NCBI GenBank assembly: GCA_947501475.1
Contig: CANMWA010000003.1
Span: 1-64,000 of the forward strand
Length of the DNA: 64,000 nt
Origin: an uncultured Aquimarina sp.
GTDB taxonomy: Bacteria; Bacteroidota; Bacteroidia; Flavobacteriales; Flavobacteriaceae
Direction of reading: 5' to 3'
The notes under the pieces are model-generated. The model ran no database searches. It was given only the letters and a program-made list of their open reading frames with translations, and was not told where the DNA came from. Below are positions 15,115 to 24,184 of the stretch, in pieces. The first letter of the stretch is position 1; every line of letters begins with the position of its first letter. The position numbers and the translations under genes are program-made.

Positions 15115-15894
15115 ATGAATAATAGTCCAATAATTTATAAAAGTGAAAGAATATGGTCCTCTATGAATTTCATCTCTATTCTTAAAAAATTATTGGTGGA
15201 ACATTTGGAAACTGATAATTCAGAAGTTCAGTCAAATTTTAAAAGCAAGTTGAATTGGAGTATCGATTTAAATTTTGAAGAATTTATAAGTAGTGAATCG
15301 GATTTAGAGATTTTCAAACTTGGCCTAGAAAAACTTAAATGTTCACTTTCAAAAACGATAACAGATTTTAACAGTAATGATTTTGCACATAAAATATATG
15401 GTCTTTTAAAATCTTCGTCTGACAAAAAAGAATTTTCGGATTTTATAATGAAAATACCAGACGGGACAGGAAGTAAATTTATGGAATTAGTCAGCACTTG
15501 TATCAAAATGTTAAACAATGAACCCATTTTTGAAACCTTAAAAAAATTGACCTTAACTCAACTAATTGGAGAATGGATATCTATAAAGTCTGACGATATA
15601 CCAGACTATGACATAAATTTCAATATGACTGACTATTCAGTTACATATTCAGGGATCAAAATATTGATTACTCAAAACTTAAATTGTGAAATTAAAATTC
15701 CTGTGAGAGATTATACGAATCCTCAAATAACAGAAATAACTATTATTAGTGGAGACTGCGAAATGAATGAGGGAATTCTATTTATTAAACGAAAGGAATC
15801 GACTAAAAAAATTCCAGTTTTAAATTTAGAAGAGGAAGAACTAAAAATGAATATATTTAAGACCAATATTACTTTTAAAAGAACGACACGCTAA
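15115..15894 (+). CDS. Hypothetical protein (cassette 14)
   Basis: 259 residues from ATG 15115; a TTG at 15100 is possible but lies nearer the box. No signal peptide. The N-terminal half is helical, and the C-terminal half (from about residue 145) looks like a small beta-barrel, lipocalin-like, starting LIGEWISIKSDDIPDYDINF. Family unknown. The stop codon TAA is inside the closing box CACGCTAAC. Confidence 0.5.
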   Translation: MNNSPIIYKSERIWSSMNFISILKKLLVEHLETDNSEVQSNFKSKLNWSIDLNFEEFISSESDLEIFKLGLEKLKCSLSKTITDFNSNDFAHKIYGLLKSSSDKKEFSDFIMKIPDGTGSKFMELVSTCIKMLNNEPIFETLKKLTLTQLIGEWISIKSDDIPDYDINFNMTDYSVTYSGIKILITQNLNCEIKIPVRDYTNPQITEITIISGDCEMNEGILFIKRKESTKKIPVLNLEEEELKMNIFKTNITFKRTTR

Positions 15895-15981
15895 CACTAT
15901 ATATAGCAAATAGGACGATTAGTTATTAACCCAAAAGTTGTTGTCTGTTTGCAAAGTCGCCAAATATTTAACGTTATGCCC
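15887..15981 (+). repeat. attC-like site, cassettes 14|15
   Basis: Left box CACGCTAAC is the exact complement of GTTAGCGTG. Right box GTTATGCCC opens cassette 15; its partner GGGCATAAC lies 2.07 kb away at 18053-18061. Confidence 0.8.
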
Positions 15982-16052
15982 AATTAAAGAAATGAATCGG
16001 AAAAAATAGGAAGAAAAAATATTTGAAAACTTTGACCACAATGACTAACAAA

Positions 16053-16943
16053 CTAAAATATAATGGAGATTGAAAAATTGTGGGAGAATAATTTTAGTCT
16101 ACTATTTGTAGTAACTAGTGATAATGTTTCTATTGTGTTCGAATTTTGCTCATTATTAAATAAATATGATTGAATCAAATTGACCGATGCAGGCTGCTTT
16201 TCAATTAATGTGATCTCTCCTAATCTTGCAAATCTATATCCAATAGATACGATAGGGATATTAATAAATTCTAATGACACATTTGAAAATACAGACCAAC
16301 AATAAGTATTTTCTTTCACTACTTCTTTTGTAATTGAGCCCACGGTATTAACTGTTGGATTAAATGATTCGGAATACATGCTTAAGTTAAATTGAGCATT
16401 TGAAACGTGTGTTGTTGCTTTAATATTTGAATATCCAACTGCTACTCCATAATTCAAAACTATATTAGAGCGATTCATTTTTGCTATAAAAAAGTTTGCT
16501 GCCATACTTGCCGTGATTGTTGAATTGTTAAGTTCAGAGATCATTGAATAATTTCCCGAAGATTTAGTTGTTATGGTATTTGGCCCTATAACTTTAATCG
16601 AACTTATAGATCCCTTTTCATTCAATATTTGCTTGCTTCTCATCCTGTACATTACACCAAAGGAAAATCTGCTAGTAAGATTGTAGTCGACTCCAGTACC
16701 TAGAAAAAATCCAGGCTCAGTCTTTCTTTTCTCTGAGTGATTAATAAGCTCTATATAATTAAGGTTTGAGTTGGTTTCTGAATCAAACTTTACACTATAG
16801 TCTCCCTGGATTAATAATTGAGATATACCTGATTCAATTTTGAATTTAAAATTGGGTAAATGATTCTCATTAATATTTTGAGCTAAACTACATAATGGTA
16901 GTATGGTAATAGCTACAAAGATTATAAAATAGTTTAATTTCAT
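16053..16943 (-). CDS. Outer-membrane beta-barrel-like protein (cassette 15, reverse)
   Basis: 296 residues with a signal peptide (MKLNYFIIFVAITILPLCSLAQ). The mature part alternates hydrophobic and polar residues in strands with a terminal aromatic residue (ISIIF), as in Bacteroidota outer-membrane barrels of the OmpW/porin-like type. Transcribed against the array. Upstream of it (17126-17151) is a terminator for the next minus-strand gene, so it is expressed separately. No ligand can be predicted. Confidence 0.6.
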   Translation of the reverse strand: MKLNYFIIFVAITILPLCSLAQNINENHLPNFKFKIESGISQLLIQGDYSVKFDSETNSNLNYIELINHSEKRKTEPGFFLGTGVDYNLTSRFSFGVMYRMRSKQILNEKGSISSIKVIGPNTITTKSSGNYSMISELNNSTITASMAANFFIAKMNRSNIVLNYGVAVGYSNIKATTHVSNAQFNLSMYSESFNPTVNTVGSITKEVVKENTYCWSVFSNVSLEFINIPIVSIGYRFARLGEITLIEKQPASVNLIQSYLFNNEQNSNTIETLSLVTTNSRLKLFSHNFSISIIF

Positions 16944-17125
16944 TTTATATTGAATTAGTATAATAGAGTTTAATCATAGTCATTATAATTGTTCTAATAT
17001 TAATGTTGCGACAATAACTTAAAGGATTCAAGCAAATGATTAGAAAAAAAAATGTTTAGATTGTATAACAATTGTTATTACTTAAGCATAATTGTTTTTT
17101 TTAAATCCCAATTAAAATATAATTT

Positions 17126-17151
17126 AAAAGCCCTCCACATCTGAAGGGCTT
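17126..17151 (-). terminator. Intrinsic terminator after the 17211-17759 gene
   Basis: Stem AAGCCCT/AGGGCTT (17128-17134 and 17145-17151) with a 10-base loop; read on the minus strand it is followed by a T-rich run. Confidence 0.6.
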
Positions 17152-17210
17152 GATTTTAATTAGCTCTAGAAACGTATTATGTTTTATAAAATAAAACACT
17201 TCAAATCTGA

Positions 17211-17759
17211 TTAAATATCTATAGTTGAATTATTGTCCGAAGTAGGAAGGTTATTACCACTAGCATCTTGTGCACCTGTGTTATCTGCAGGAGCATTGTT
17301 AGAGAAAACAGAAGTTTCATTTCCTTGTTTATCTGTAAGTTGTAGCACAAGTATATAAGCAGATGCATCTACCTGAACATTTGGATACTGACCTGAAACC
17401 ATCATATCTATATCAACTGTACCCTCAACATCCTCAGAACTCGCCATTTCTTTAAATGATTCCTGAATCTCTGTTTTATGAGTGCTTGCATTAGTTCCAA
17501 AACCAATCCAAGAGAAAAAGCCGCGAACTCCACCACTAATATTATATTCTTTGACCATTTTATTGTACGTCTTTGAGCTTTCCATTCGCTTCAATGTGAA
17601 ACTAAAATCTCCACGCATTTTAGCATAAGCTCCAGAGCCTGATACCGACACTCCTACTCCAGATATTCTTCCTTTCTTTGTAGTAACTTTCCATCCTTCT
17701 GCGCTGGTTTTTGTTCCATTAGCTACACTTAATTGTTGTTCATTAGCAAGTAATTCCAT
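17211..17759 (-). CDS. Hypothetical protein, reverse strand (cassette 15)
   Basis: 182 residues with no signal peptide. Gly/Ser/Lys-rich beta-like N-terminal half (SGVGVSVSGSGAYAKMRGDF) and a disordered Asn/Ser/Asp-rich tail (NNAPADNTGAQDASGNN). It could be a secreted or surface-associated protein exported by an unconventional route, but I do not recognise it. It shares the cassette with the barrel-like gene, and both run against the array direction, so the cassette must carry its own promoter in the 17760-18052 stretch. Confidence 0.5.
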   Translation of the reverse strand: MELLANEQQLSVANGTKTSAEGWKVTTKKGRISGVGVSVSGSGAYAKMRGDFSFTLKRMESSKTYNKMVKEYNISGGVRGFFSWIGFGTNASTHKTEIQESFKEMASSEDVEGTVDIDMMVSGQYPNVQVDASAYILVLQLTDKQGNETSVFSNNAPADNTGAQDASGNNLPTSDNNSTIDI

Positions 17760-18052
17760 ATTTATTATTTTTATAAAATTATTTTCCTACTCTATTCAAA
17801 TTAGGCTTTTCGGATTACGCCTTATAATAAAAAGTAATAGTAGCTACTCAATCGAACCTTTATTATTATTTACATTGTAAAAGTCTTATTATATTATAAG
17901 TTTTACTAGAGTATTAATACCTGTTTTTAAAAATCAGTATTTATACATAATCTTGTTATTCCCTAACATTTGACAATTCAAAATTGAGGAATTATTGACT
18001 TGAATTATGAAAGAATGTCATGAGTGTACTAATTCTAGTATAAGAGAAAAAA
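17760..18052. other. Gene-free stretch inside cassette 15
   Basis: About 290 bp, AT-rich, with no ORF above a few dozen codons. It should hold the promoter of the minus-strand gene ending at 17759, but I found no convincing TAnnTTTG box on that strand. Confidence 0.4.
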
Positions 18053-18187
18053 GGGCATAACAAAATATAAGCGTAATCGCGATTTAGTGTTTCAAATCAA
18101 ATTTTGTATTTTTATTAAGTGTAGTGATAACTCGAAACATTAAAATATTTAATTCCGCTACTACACTTATACAAACCGTTGTAGCAC
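18053..18187 (+). repeat. attC-like site, cassettes 15|16
   Basis: Left box GGGCATAAC is the exact complement of the GTTATGCCC at 15973, which proves that the two reverse genes form one cassette. Right box GTTGTAGCAC opens cassette 16. Confidence 0.85.
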
Positions 18188-18196
18188 ATTAATAAA

Positions 18197-19120
18197 ATGA
18201 AAGATTTAATATTTAAAACTGTAACAACGATACTTCTTTTTCATAATACGCTAATTTTGGCGCAAGATGATAGAGAAACGAACATCTTTATGTTTGAACA
18301 AAAAAATATCTCAACAAATTCAGTTGAATATTCTTCTTCGTTTTCTTCATCGGGAACTGAAATATATTTTGCAAGAAGTAACAACAAATGGGGTACCGGA
18401 AATATGAAAAGCTCCATATACTATTCAGTTAAAAAAAATGGCAAATGGTCAATTCCTGAACAAACTTCATTTTCGGGTCAGTTTGACGATAGCGGTCCTC
18501 ATTTAAACAAAGATGGAAACACCCTATACTTTATTTCTAAAAGACCTTCCAAAGGCATTCAAATTTCGGCAGATATTTGGGTAGTAAAAAAAGATGGGAT
18601 GGGGAAATGGGGTGTCCCTTTTAGATTGGATGCTCCTCTTAATTCTGAAGCTAGAGAGTACAGTCCCCGTACTGATGATATGGGAAATTTATATTTTGCA
18701 TCTGACAGACCAAACGGATATGGTCAAGGTGACTTATATATGGCCAGAATAGAAAATGAAGAATTCAATGAACCCATCAACTTGGGGAATGTTGTTAATA
18801 CAGAAAAAGGAGAATGGAATTTAGAAATTAATGGAAATGGTGATCTACTTATTTTTGAAGCTTCGGAGAGAAAAGAAAATGTTTCTTCTTATGGGGATCT
18901 TTATATAAGTTTCAAATTAGATAACAAATGGTCTATTCCTCAAAACATAAAAGAATTGAATACCTCAGGAAGCGACCTCTACCCTCATTTAACAAACGAT
19001 GGAAACACCCTTTTCTTCACAAGTAGTAACAGTCTTAAAAGCGGAGATACCAATATCTATTTTACTGAATTCGTAACTATTTATAAAAAGTATAAAGCCC
19101 AGGCAATTTTTTCAAAATAA
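18197..19120 (+). CDS. Secreted PD40/TolB-like beta-propeller protein (cassette 16)
   Basis: 307 residues with a signal peptide (cut after ILAQ, residue 22). Repeated PD40-type blades: YSSSFSSSGTEIYFARS, DSGPHLNKDGNTLYFISKR, YSPRTDDMGNLYFASDRPNG, NLEINGNGDLLIFEASER and YPHLTNDGNTLFFTSS. Each has the D-G-x-x-L/I-Y/F-F strand with a following charged turn. Probably a periplasmic or surface binding protein; such propellers often bind proteins or peptidoglycan-linked partners. No enzyme domain follows it, unlike the longer OmpA-fused relatives. Confidence 0.8.
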   Translation: MKDLIFKTVTTILLFHNTLILAQDDRETNIFMFEQKNISTNSVEYSSSFSSSGTEIYFARSNNKWGTGNMKSSIYYSVKKNGKWSIPEQTSFSGQFDDSGPHLNKDGNTLYFISKRPSKGIQISADIWVVKKDGMGKWGVPFRLDAPLNSEAREYSPRTDDMGNLYFASDRPNGYGQGDLYMARIENEEFNEPINLGNVVNTEKGEWNLEINGNGDLLIFEASERKENVSSYGDLYISFKLDNKWSIPQNIKELNTSGSDLYPHLTNDGNTLFFTSSNSLKSGDTNIYFTEFVTIYKKYKAQAIFSK

Positions 19121-19163
19121 CACTTTAAGAATGTCCACTTATGAAAAGTAAAAAAATGAAAAC

Positions 19164-19221
19164 GTACTATAACAAAAAATAAATACCATTAAAGCGGATG
19201 TTTATTTAGGACGTTACCCTT
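19164..19221 (+). repeat. attC-like site, cassettes 16|17 (compact class)
   Basis: Left box GTACTATAAC matches GTTGTAGCAC in 8/10. Stem AAATAAATACC/GGATGTTTATTT around the loop ATTAAAGC. Right box GTTACCCTT opens cassette 17. Confidence 0.8.
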
Positions 19222-19225
19222 TATT

Positions 19226-20320
19226 ATGAAAAAAAACATAGCATTAACAATCTTAGCATTATTCATTAATTCACTTTGCTATGGACAGGACACCTATACC
19301 TATTCCCAACCGAAAGAACTTGGGGATGGATGGAAAACGGAAAATTTAAAATCACAAAACGTTGACACAACACTAATTTATAAGGCATTCAGCCAATTAA
19401 AAAACAAAGGAAACGAAATACATAGTGTTTTATTGATAAAAAATGAGCGACTGATTATTGAAGAGTATTTTAAAGAACATTCAGTAGACCAACCTCACGA
19501 CCTTCGCTCTACCACGAAAAGCATAAGGTCAGTTTTATTGGGAATTGCAATTGACAAAGGGTTTATTGAAGACATTAACGACCCAATATCAAAATATCTC
19601 AAAAGTCCTATACCCAAAAAAAATCTCGATAAGAGGAAGAATAACATCACCATCAAAAACCTCTTGACTATGTCCAGCGGACTTGACTGTAACGATTGGA
19701 ACAAAAAATCAAAAGGACAAGAAGACAAAGTCTATAAAAAAAAGGATTGGCTTCAATATACTCTTGACTTGCCAATGGTTAATGAACCAGGAGCAGTATC
19801 AAATTACTGTTCAATGGGCGTAGTTTTAATCGCAGAAATAATAAGTCAAGCTTCAGGAATGACAATTGACAAATTCGCTGAGAAATATTTATTCAGTCCT
19901 ATGGGAATTGATAATGTAAATTGGGGACATACATCGGATAAAGAAATTATACCATCTGGAAAAAGATTATATATGACCTCAAGGGATATGGCAAAAATTG
20001 GACAATTGTTACTCAATAAGGGGAAATGGAACGGAGAAATAATCGTGTCAGAAAATTGGATTGAGGAATCAACTACACCGAAAACCAAAATTACAGGAAT
20101 TGACTATGGCTATCTCTGGTGGAACATTCCATTTAAAGTAAACGACAAAATTGTTGTTTCCAAAACTGCAACTGGAAATGGAGGTCAGTATATTATGATT
20201 CTTCCAAAGTTGGATATGGTTGTTGTATTTACTGGAGGAGCTTATAATTCTCAAGATGATAAATTACCTTTTGCAATGTTGAATGATATATTCCTTCCGA
20301 CATTCAACACGAAAAAATAA
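19226..20320 (+). CDS. Serine hydrolase, class C beta-lactamase family (cassette 17)
   Basis: 364 residues with a signal peptide (cut near CYGQ, residue 21). Catalytic motifs of the beta-lactamase/penicillin-binding family: SxxK as STTK in DLRSTTKSIRSVLLG (about residue 95), the second motif as Y-C-S in SNYCSMGVVL (about 190), and a C-terminal GNGGQYIMILP strand in place of KTG. Known members hydrolyse esters, D-amino acid peptides or lactams; the substrate cannot be read from sequence. One of three members of this family in the array. Confidence 0.85.
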   Translation: MKKNIALTILALFINSLCYGQDTYTYSQPKELGDGWKTENLKSQNVDTTLIYKAFSQLKNKGNEIHSVLLIKNERLIIEEYFKEHSVDQPHDLRSTTKSIRSVLLGIAIDKGFIEDINDPISKYLKSPIPKKNLDKRKNNITIKNLLTMSSGLDCNDWNKKSKGQEDKVYKKKDWLQYTLDLPMVNEPGAVSNYCSMGVVLIAEIISQASGMTIDKFAEKYLFSPMGIDNVNWGHTSDKEIIPSGKRLYMTSRDMAKIGQLLLNKGKWNGEIIVSENWIEESTTPKTKITGIDYGYLWWNIPFKVNDKIVVSKTATGNGGQYIMILPKLDMVVVFTGGAYNSQDDKLPFAMLNDIFLPTFNTKK

Positions 20321-20322
20321 CA

Positions 20323-20524
20323 AAGAGTAACACCGTCTATAAAACAAAGCTAGTAGAGGCAAAATGGAAAGGTTTGGGCTTATTTACAAAGACCGCCAAA
20401 TTTTTAATTTGGCATTTAAAAAGAGAAAAAACTAAAAGCAAAATATAAAAATTCGGCTCTGAGTTAATCCGAAAAGTTAGCGTCTTTTCAAACGCTACGT
20501 TTCATACACTTAACGTTGTGTGTA
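20323..20524 (+). repeat. attC-like site, cassettes 17|18
   Basis: Left box AAGAGTAAC matches GTTACCCTT in 8/9. Internal hairpin GCCAAATTTTTAATTTGGC. Right box GTTGTGTGTA opens cassette 18. Same class as 5780-5966. Confidence 0.8.
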
Positions 20525-20535
20525 ATCCAAAAACT

Positions 20536-20883
20536 GTGACTGACAATACTTTTGATATCAAACTCGAAGATCATTTTAAGTTATACATCTTACTTAGGGA
20601 TAAAATCACTTTCGAATCTGAATTACGGAATAATGGAATCGAATTTTACTCTGGCCAGAAAGAACAACCGATTATTGACGGTGGAATTAGATATTTCTTA
20701 CTTAATTCTGACAGACCAAAAATTGACCAAATTATTATAAAGAATGAGATTATAGCAAATACAGAAACTATTACGGTTTCAGATCATCGTGATGATAAAA
20801 AAGTAATGAAATTATACCTCTACGTTGCCGGAATAGTAATTGCAATAATGATATTGATTGGAGTAATTGACAGATTCTTTTAA
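20536..20883 (+). CDS. Small tail-anchored membrane protein (cassette 18)
   Basis: About 115 residues ending in a single transmembrane helix (LYLYVAGIVIAIMILIGVIDRFF). The soluble N-terminal domain, with strands FTYIL-like and ITFESELRNNGIEFYSG, resembles DUF2007-type signal-transducing domains, but weakly. No ATG is available: the frame can start at GTG 20536, or at GTG 20518 inside the recombination box. I prefer 20536. The stop lies 10 bases before the closing box. Confidence 0.5.
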   Translation: MTDNTFDIKLEDHFKLYILLRDKITFESELRNNGIEFYSGQKEQPIIDGGIRYFLLNSDRPKIDQIIIKNEIIANTETITVSDHRDDKKVMKLYLYVAGIVIAIMILIGVIDRFF

Positions 20884-20893
20884 TAAAATAAAC

Positions 20894-21031
20894 TACACAC
20901 AACAATGCCCATGAGTTCATTGCGGCGGAAATTCCTAATGGAATTTCACGCGCATTTGCTATCTTTGGGCCATTGCGAAGAGTATGTTTTGTACCCGCCC
21001 GCAACAAACCATACATTAAACATTATACATA
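20894..21031 (+). repeat. attC-like site, cassettes 18|19
   Basis: Left box TACACACAAC is the exact complement of GTTGTGTGTA (10/10). Right box ATTATACATA opens cassette 19, with ATT instead of GTT. Confidence 0.82.
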
Positions 21032-21064
21032 AGCTTGAAAAGCTAAGACAATAGATTTTTTTTA

Positions 21065-21892
21065 ATGAACACAATAATTAATTCTTTTAAAAACCATATT
21101 AGTTTTTCAAATTTTTGGGTTAGAAATGGTTTTATAATTGTAATAATTTCTATTGTATCAAACCATCTTTTTGAGCCAGAAAATTTTCCATTTAATAAAA
21201 ACTACAAATTTCCAGTATTTCCAATTGTTGTATCAATAATTTTAGGAATTATAATAATTCTTATCGCTCGCTTTAATTTCAAATATTTTAGAAACAAATA
21301 CTTTACTAAAAAAATTAACACGCAACTACTATTACGTTTTCTGTTTTCAACTTTAGGTTATATTACTATACTATATATATCTTTATATTATAGTTTAAAT
21401 GGTTTGATTAATGGAATTGAATCATACAGTATGTACCATCTACTAACGGGACTTTCACTCTCACTACTAATTTGTACTCTCGGAATTGCTCTTTTATTTT
21501 CAACTGATATTTATAAACTTCACAAACTTCTCTCCATAAAAGGGATACTTAAAGTACAACAAGGAGGTAAAATAACCTTAGTTAAGTATTCTGAAATTGC
21601 CTTTATATATAGTGAAAACAAAATAGTATCTATTGTAAAAACTGATGGAACTACAATTTTTACAGATTTCACCCTCAACGAAGTTGAAAATGAAGTCAAC
21701 AAACAAAGTTTCTATAGAGCCAATAGACAAACCATACTTCATGTCCGCTCTATCGAGCAAGTGCAGTCCATAGAAAATGGCAAATTATCTGTACTGGTCA
21801 AACCTACAATCTCTGACAAAAATGCTTTTCAAATAAATATCAGTAGATATAAAAAGCAAGAATTCATGAACTGGTTTAAGGGTAAGCTATAA
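21065..21892 (+). CDS. LytTR-domain regulator with membrane helices (cassette 19)
   Basis: 275 residues. Four hydrophobic segments in the N-terminal 150 residues (starting about 20, 50, 90 and 130), then a cytoplasmic LytTR DNA-binding domain with ITLVKYSEIAFIYSENKIVSIV and SFYRANRQTILHVRSIEQVQSIENGKLSV. Acts as a membrane-bound transcription factor. Next gene: a CPBP protease, 115 bases downstream, with a pair of ATTCA direct repeats in between. A paralogous pair sits in cassette 26, so the two genes travel as a module. Confidence 0.85.
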   Translation: MNTIINSFKNHISFSNFWVRNGFIIVIISIVSNHLFEPENFPFNKNYKFPVFPIVVSIILGIIIILIARFNFKYFRNKYFTKKINTQLLLRFLFSTLGYITILYISLYYSLNGLINGIESYSMYHLLTGLSLSLLICTLGIALLFSTDIYKLHKLLSIKGILKVQQGGKITLVKYSEIAFIYSENKIVSIVKTDGTTIFTDFTLNEVENEVNKQSFYRANRQTILHVRSIEQVQSIENGKLSVLVKPTISDKNAFQINISRYKKQEFMNWFKGKL

Positions 21893-21902
21893 AATACAAT
21901 GA

Positions 21903-21932
21903 TCATTCAACTGTTATTTTGATACCATTCAG
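21903..21932 (+). promoter_or_regulatory. Candidate LytTR operator before the CPBP gene
   Basis: Direct repeats TCATTCAAC and CCATTCAGA, with ATTCA cores at 21905 and 21927 (22 bases apart), ending 75 bases before the start of the CPBP gene. The paralogous cassette at 33.4 kb has the same arrangement at the same distance. LytTR proteins bind direct repeats about 21 bases apart. Confidence 0.5.
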
Positions 21933-22007
21933 AAAAAATGAGTTGTATATCCCTGTGTATCTTGCATTATCGTTCTTACTTCGCTCAAAATTAAAAACGA
22001 TAAAAAA

Positions 22008-22658
22008 ATGAATAAAACTTTTTTAACTTCAAAATTGACACCAGTAATCGCCATAGTTCTTTGTTATATTTTATATCTATCAGGATATTTTCAAATGATT
22101 ATAGCTGCTTTAATACTATTAATAGCAAGTGCGATAGAATACAAAAAAGAACTTTTTAGCTCTTTAGGTTTTCAGCGTAAAAGAATAAATACAAAGAACC
22201 TATTAATCGTAGCGCCACTATTGGGTATAGCCATCTTCCTATTTTATGGCTATGTAATGATGCCTAGTGTTATCTATCTTACTGGGCAACCTATAGACCT
22301 TTCTGTGTTCGAACCTTATAAAGGAAACCTACCTGCTACACTAAGTTTGCTTGCTTTCATTTGGGTTTCAGCTGCGTTTGGTGAAGAAATTGTATTTAGA
22401 GGGTACCTAATGAGACAATTTACTAAGTTTTTTGGATCAAGTAAAATTAGCCTTGTTATTAACATTCTACTATTTGGATTTATTTTTGGCTGGATACACG
22501 CATATCAAGGAATAAGTGGACAGATTTTATCAGCTATTACAGGTATGCTTTTAGCTGTTATTTTTCATATCCGCAAGAGCGATTTGTGGTTCAATATAGC
22601 TGTTCACGGATTTATTGACACTGTTGCATTAGTATATATGTATTATGGTTGGCTTTAA
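22008..22658 (+). CDS. CPBP-family intramembrane metalloprotease (cassette 19)
   Basis: 216 residues, six or more membrane segments. Family motifs: FGEEIVFRGYLMRQF (EExxxR; about residue 125), WIHAYQG (His; about 162) and VHGFIDTVAL (HxxxD-like; about 203). CPBP (Abi) proteases act within the membrane, some in bacteriocin self-protection and some in protein maturation. Follows a LytTR regulator and probably is its target. Confidence 0.88.
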   Translation: MNKTFLTSKLTPVIAIVLCYILYLSGYFQMIIAALILLIASAIEYKKELFSSLGFQRKRINTKNLLIVAPLLGIAIFLFYGYVMMPSVIYLTGQPIDLSVFEPYKGNLPATLSLLAFIWVSAAFGEEIVFRGYLMRQFTKFFGSSKISLVINILLFGFIFGWIHAYQGISGQILSAITGMLLAVIFHIRKSDLWFNIAVHGFIDTVALVYMYYGWL

Positions 22659-22679
22659 TAATTAAAAAATAGTATAGCC

Positions 22680-22881
22680 TATGTATAATACTGTATAAGG
22701 AAACATAGGGCCTTTATACTTAATGGAAAGGTTTGTGTTTATTTTGCAAAGTCGCTAAATATAAAATTTGGCGTTTATAGAAGAAAAGATAAAAGCAAAA
22801 TATTTATATTTAGTTAAGTAATAAACCGAAACGAAAATGCTTATCACCTGCCCTACGTTTCTTATACTGAACGTTTGCAAA
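22680..22881 (+). repeat. attC-like site, cassettes 19|20 (long)
   Basis: Left box TATGTATAAT is the exact complement of ATTATACATA, including the unusual A/T at the core position. Right box GTTTGCAAA opens cassette 20. Confidence 0.78.
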
Positions 22882-22942
22882 CATTTAAAAACCTTGTAAC
22901 AATAATAACGTTAAATCGTTTAAAGTATAAATGGTTTAAAAT

Positions 22943-23608
22943 ATGGAATCTAAAAAATTACAAAAAATTGGCGGAATATTTGCCATTCTTGAAGCGTTAA
23001 TCTACATCTCAGCCTTTATTGTTTATGGTGGAATATTAGTTTCCCCAAATGCAAACGCTAGTGCAGTAGAGGAATTGAACTTTCTCTCTGATAATTACCT
23101 TACATTATCAATGTTAAATCTTATTAGCCTTGTACTATTTGGAGTTTTATTAGCAGGATTAGTTCAAGCGATTCATCAGCGATTAAAAAACTATTCACCA
23201 AATTTTTCAAAATTAGCCTCTAGTTTTGGAATAATTTGGGTCGGACTAGTTATTGCTAGTGGAATGATAGCAAACATAGGTCTTAACTCTGTAATTGAAA
23301 TTGGAACTAATGAGCCAGAGAAGGCAATGTTAATTTGGTCTAGTGTTAGCATCATTTCTGAAGGACTAGGTGGCGGAAATGAAGTTGTCGGCGGAATTTG
23401 GGTATTATTACTAAGCATTATAGCTCTGAAAGGGCAACTATTTTCAAAGCCATTGATTTTTCTTGGTATTGTAGTTGGAACAGCTGGAATTCTAACTATT
23501 TATCCGTTGGAAATTTTCACAGAAATTTTTGGAATTAGTCAAATAATTTGGTTCTTATGGATTGGAATATTTATGATACGTAAACCATCAATAGTAGTGA
23601 GGAAATAA
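22943..23608 (+). CDS. DUF4386-family membrane protein (cassette 20)
   Basis: 221 residues with about six transmembrane segments; NLISLVLFGVLLAGLVQAIHQRLK and the following acidic loop fit DUF4386. No catalytic residues are obvious. The family is frequent in mobile and cassette DNA of Bacteroidota, with unknown function. The closing box (GTATACTAAC) does not complement the opening box, so the ends of this cassette may come from two events. Confidence 0.7.
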   Translation: MESKKLQKIGGIFAILEALIYISAFIVYGGILVSPNANASAVEELNFLSDNYLTLSMLNLISLVLFGVLLAGLVQAIHQRLKNYSPNFSKLASSFGIIWVGLVIASGMIANIGLNSVIEIGTNEPEKAMLIWSSVSIISEGLGGGNEVVGGIWVLLLSIIALKGQLFSKPLIFLGIVVGTAGILTIYPLEIFTEIFGISQIIWFLWIGIFMIRKPSIVVRK

Positions 23609-23628
23609 AACACGAATTGACAAAAAAC

Positions 23629-23788
23629 GTATACTAACACGGTGCATAAAACATAGCGAGTAAGTGCTGAATCGAAAGATTTGTACTTATTTACAAAGAC
23701 CGGCAAATTTTTAAATTTGGCTCTGTGTTAATTCCAAAATGTAGTATCTTTTTGCTCGCTACGTTTCATACACAAACCGTTAGCACCA
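23629..23788 (+). repeat. attC-like site, cassettes 20|21
   Basis: Left box GTATACTAAC (no match with the start of cassette 20). Body CACGGTGCATAAAACATAGCG to CGCTACGTTTCATACACAAACC. Right box GTTAGCACCA opens cassette 21. Confidence 0.75.
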
Positions 23789-23803
23789 ATTAAATTAATC
23801 AAT

Positions 23804-24181
23804 ATGAAAGTTACAGCCGAAAAAAATGAAAAGGTTGCCAATATGATATTTGCATCCATTTATCCACTTTACCTGAATAGATTAGAAAAAAATGGAAGAA
23901 CAAAAGAAGAACTCAATCAAGTAATTAAATGGTTCACTGGTTTTGATCAAGATGCTTTACAAGCACTTATTGATGAAAAAGCAACCTTTAGAACATTTTT
24001 TCAAAAAGCTAAAATAAATCCAAACGCACACTTGATTAAAGGAGTCGTTTGTGGTTATCGAATTGAAGAAATAGAGGATGAATTTGAATTGTATAGACAA
24101 TGTAGACGTATGGAAAAGCTGATTGATGAATTGGCAAGAGGTCGTAAAATGGAGAAAATTTTTCGGAAAGAAGAGAAATAA
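23804..24181 (+). CDS. DUF2200-family protein (cassette 21)
   Basis: 125 residues. Basic, helical cytoplasmic protein, with FASIYPLYLNRLEKNGRTK near residue 20 and HLIKGVVCGYRIEEI near residue 77, as in DUF2200. The length is normal for the family (about 110-120). Function unknown, but the family is very often found in integron cassettes and mobile DNA. The stop is 3 bases before the closing box. Confidence 0.75.
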   Translation: MKVTAEKNEKVANMIFASIYPLYLNRLEKNGRTKEELNQVIKWFTGFDQDALQALIDEKATFRTFFQKAKINPNAHLIKGVVCGYRIEEIEDEFELYRQCRRMEKLIDELARGRKMEKIFRKEEK

Positions 24182-24184
24182 AAC

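Noticed and set aside
20518..20535. GTG at 20518 as the start of the cassette-18 protein
   Set aside because: It lies in the recombination box; GTG 20536 keeps the usual distance between box and gene, though neither is certain.
22895..22945. Second recombination box (AACGTTAAATCG) inside the leader of cassette 20
   Set aside because: Looks like a GTT box, but no complementary closing box and no palindromic body were found.
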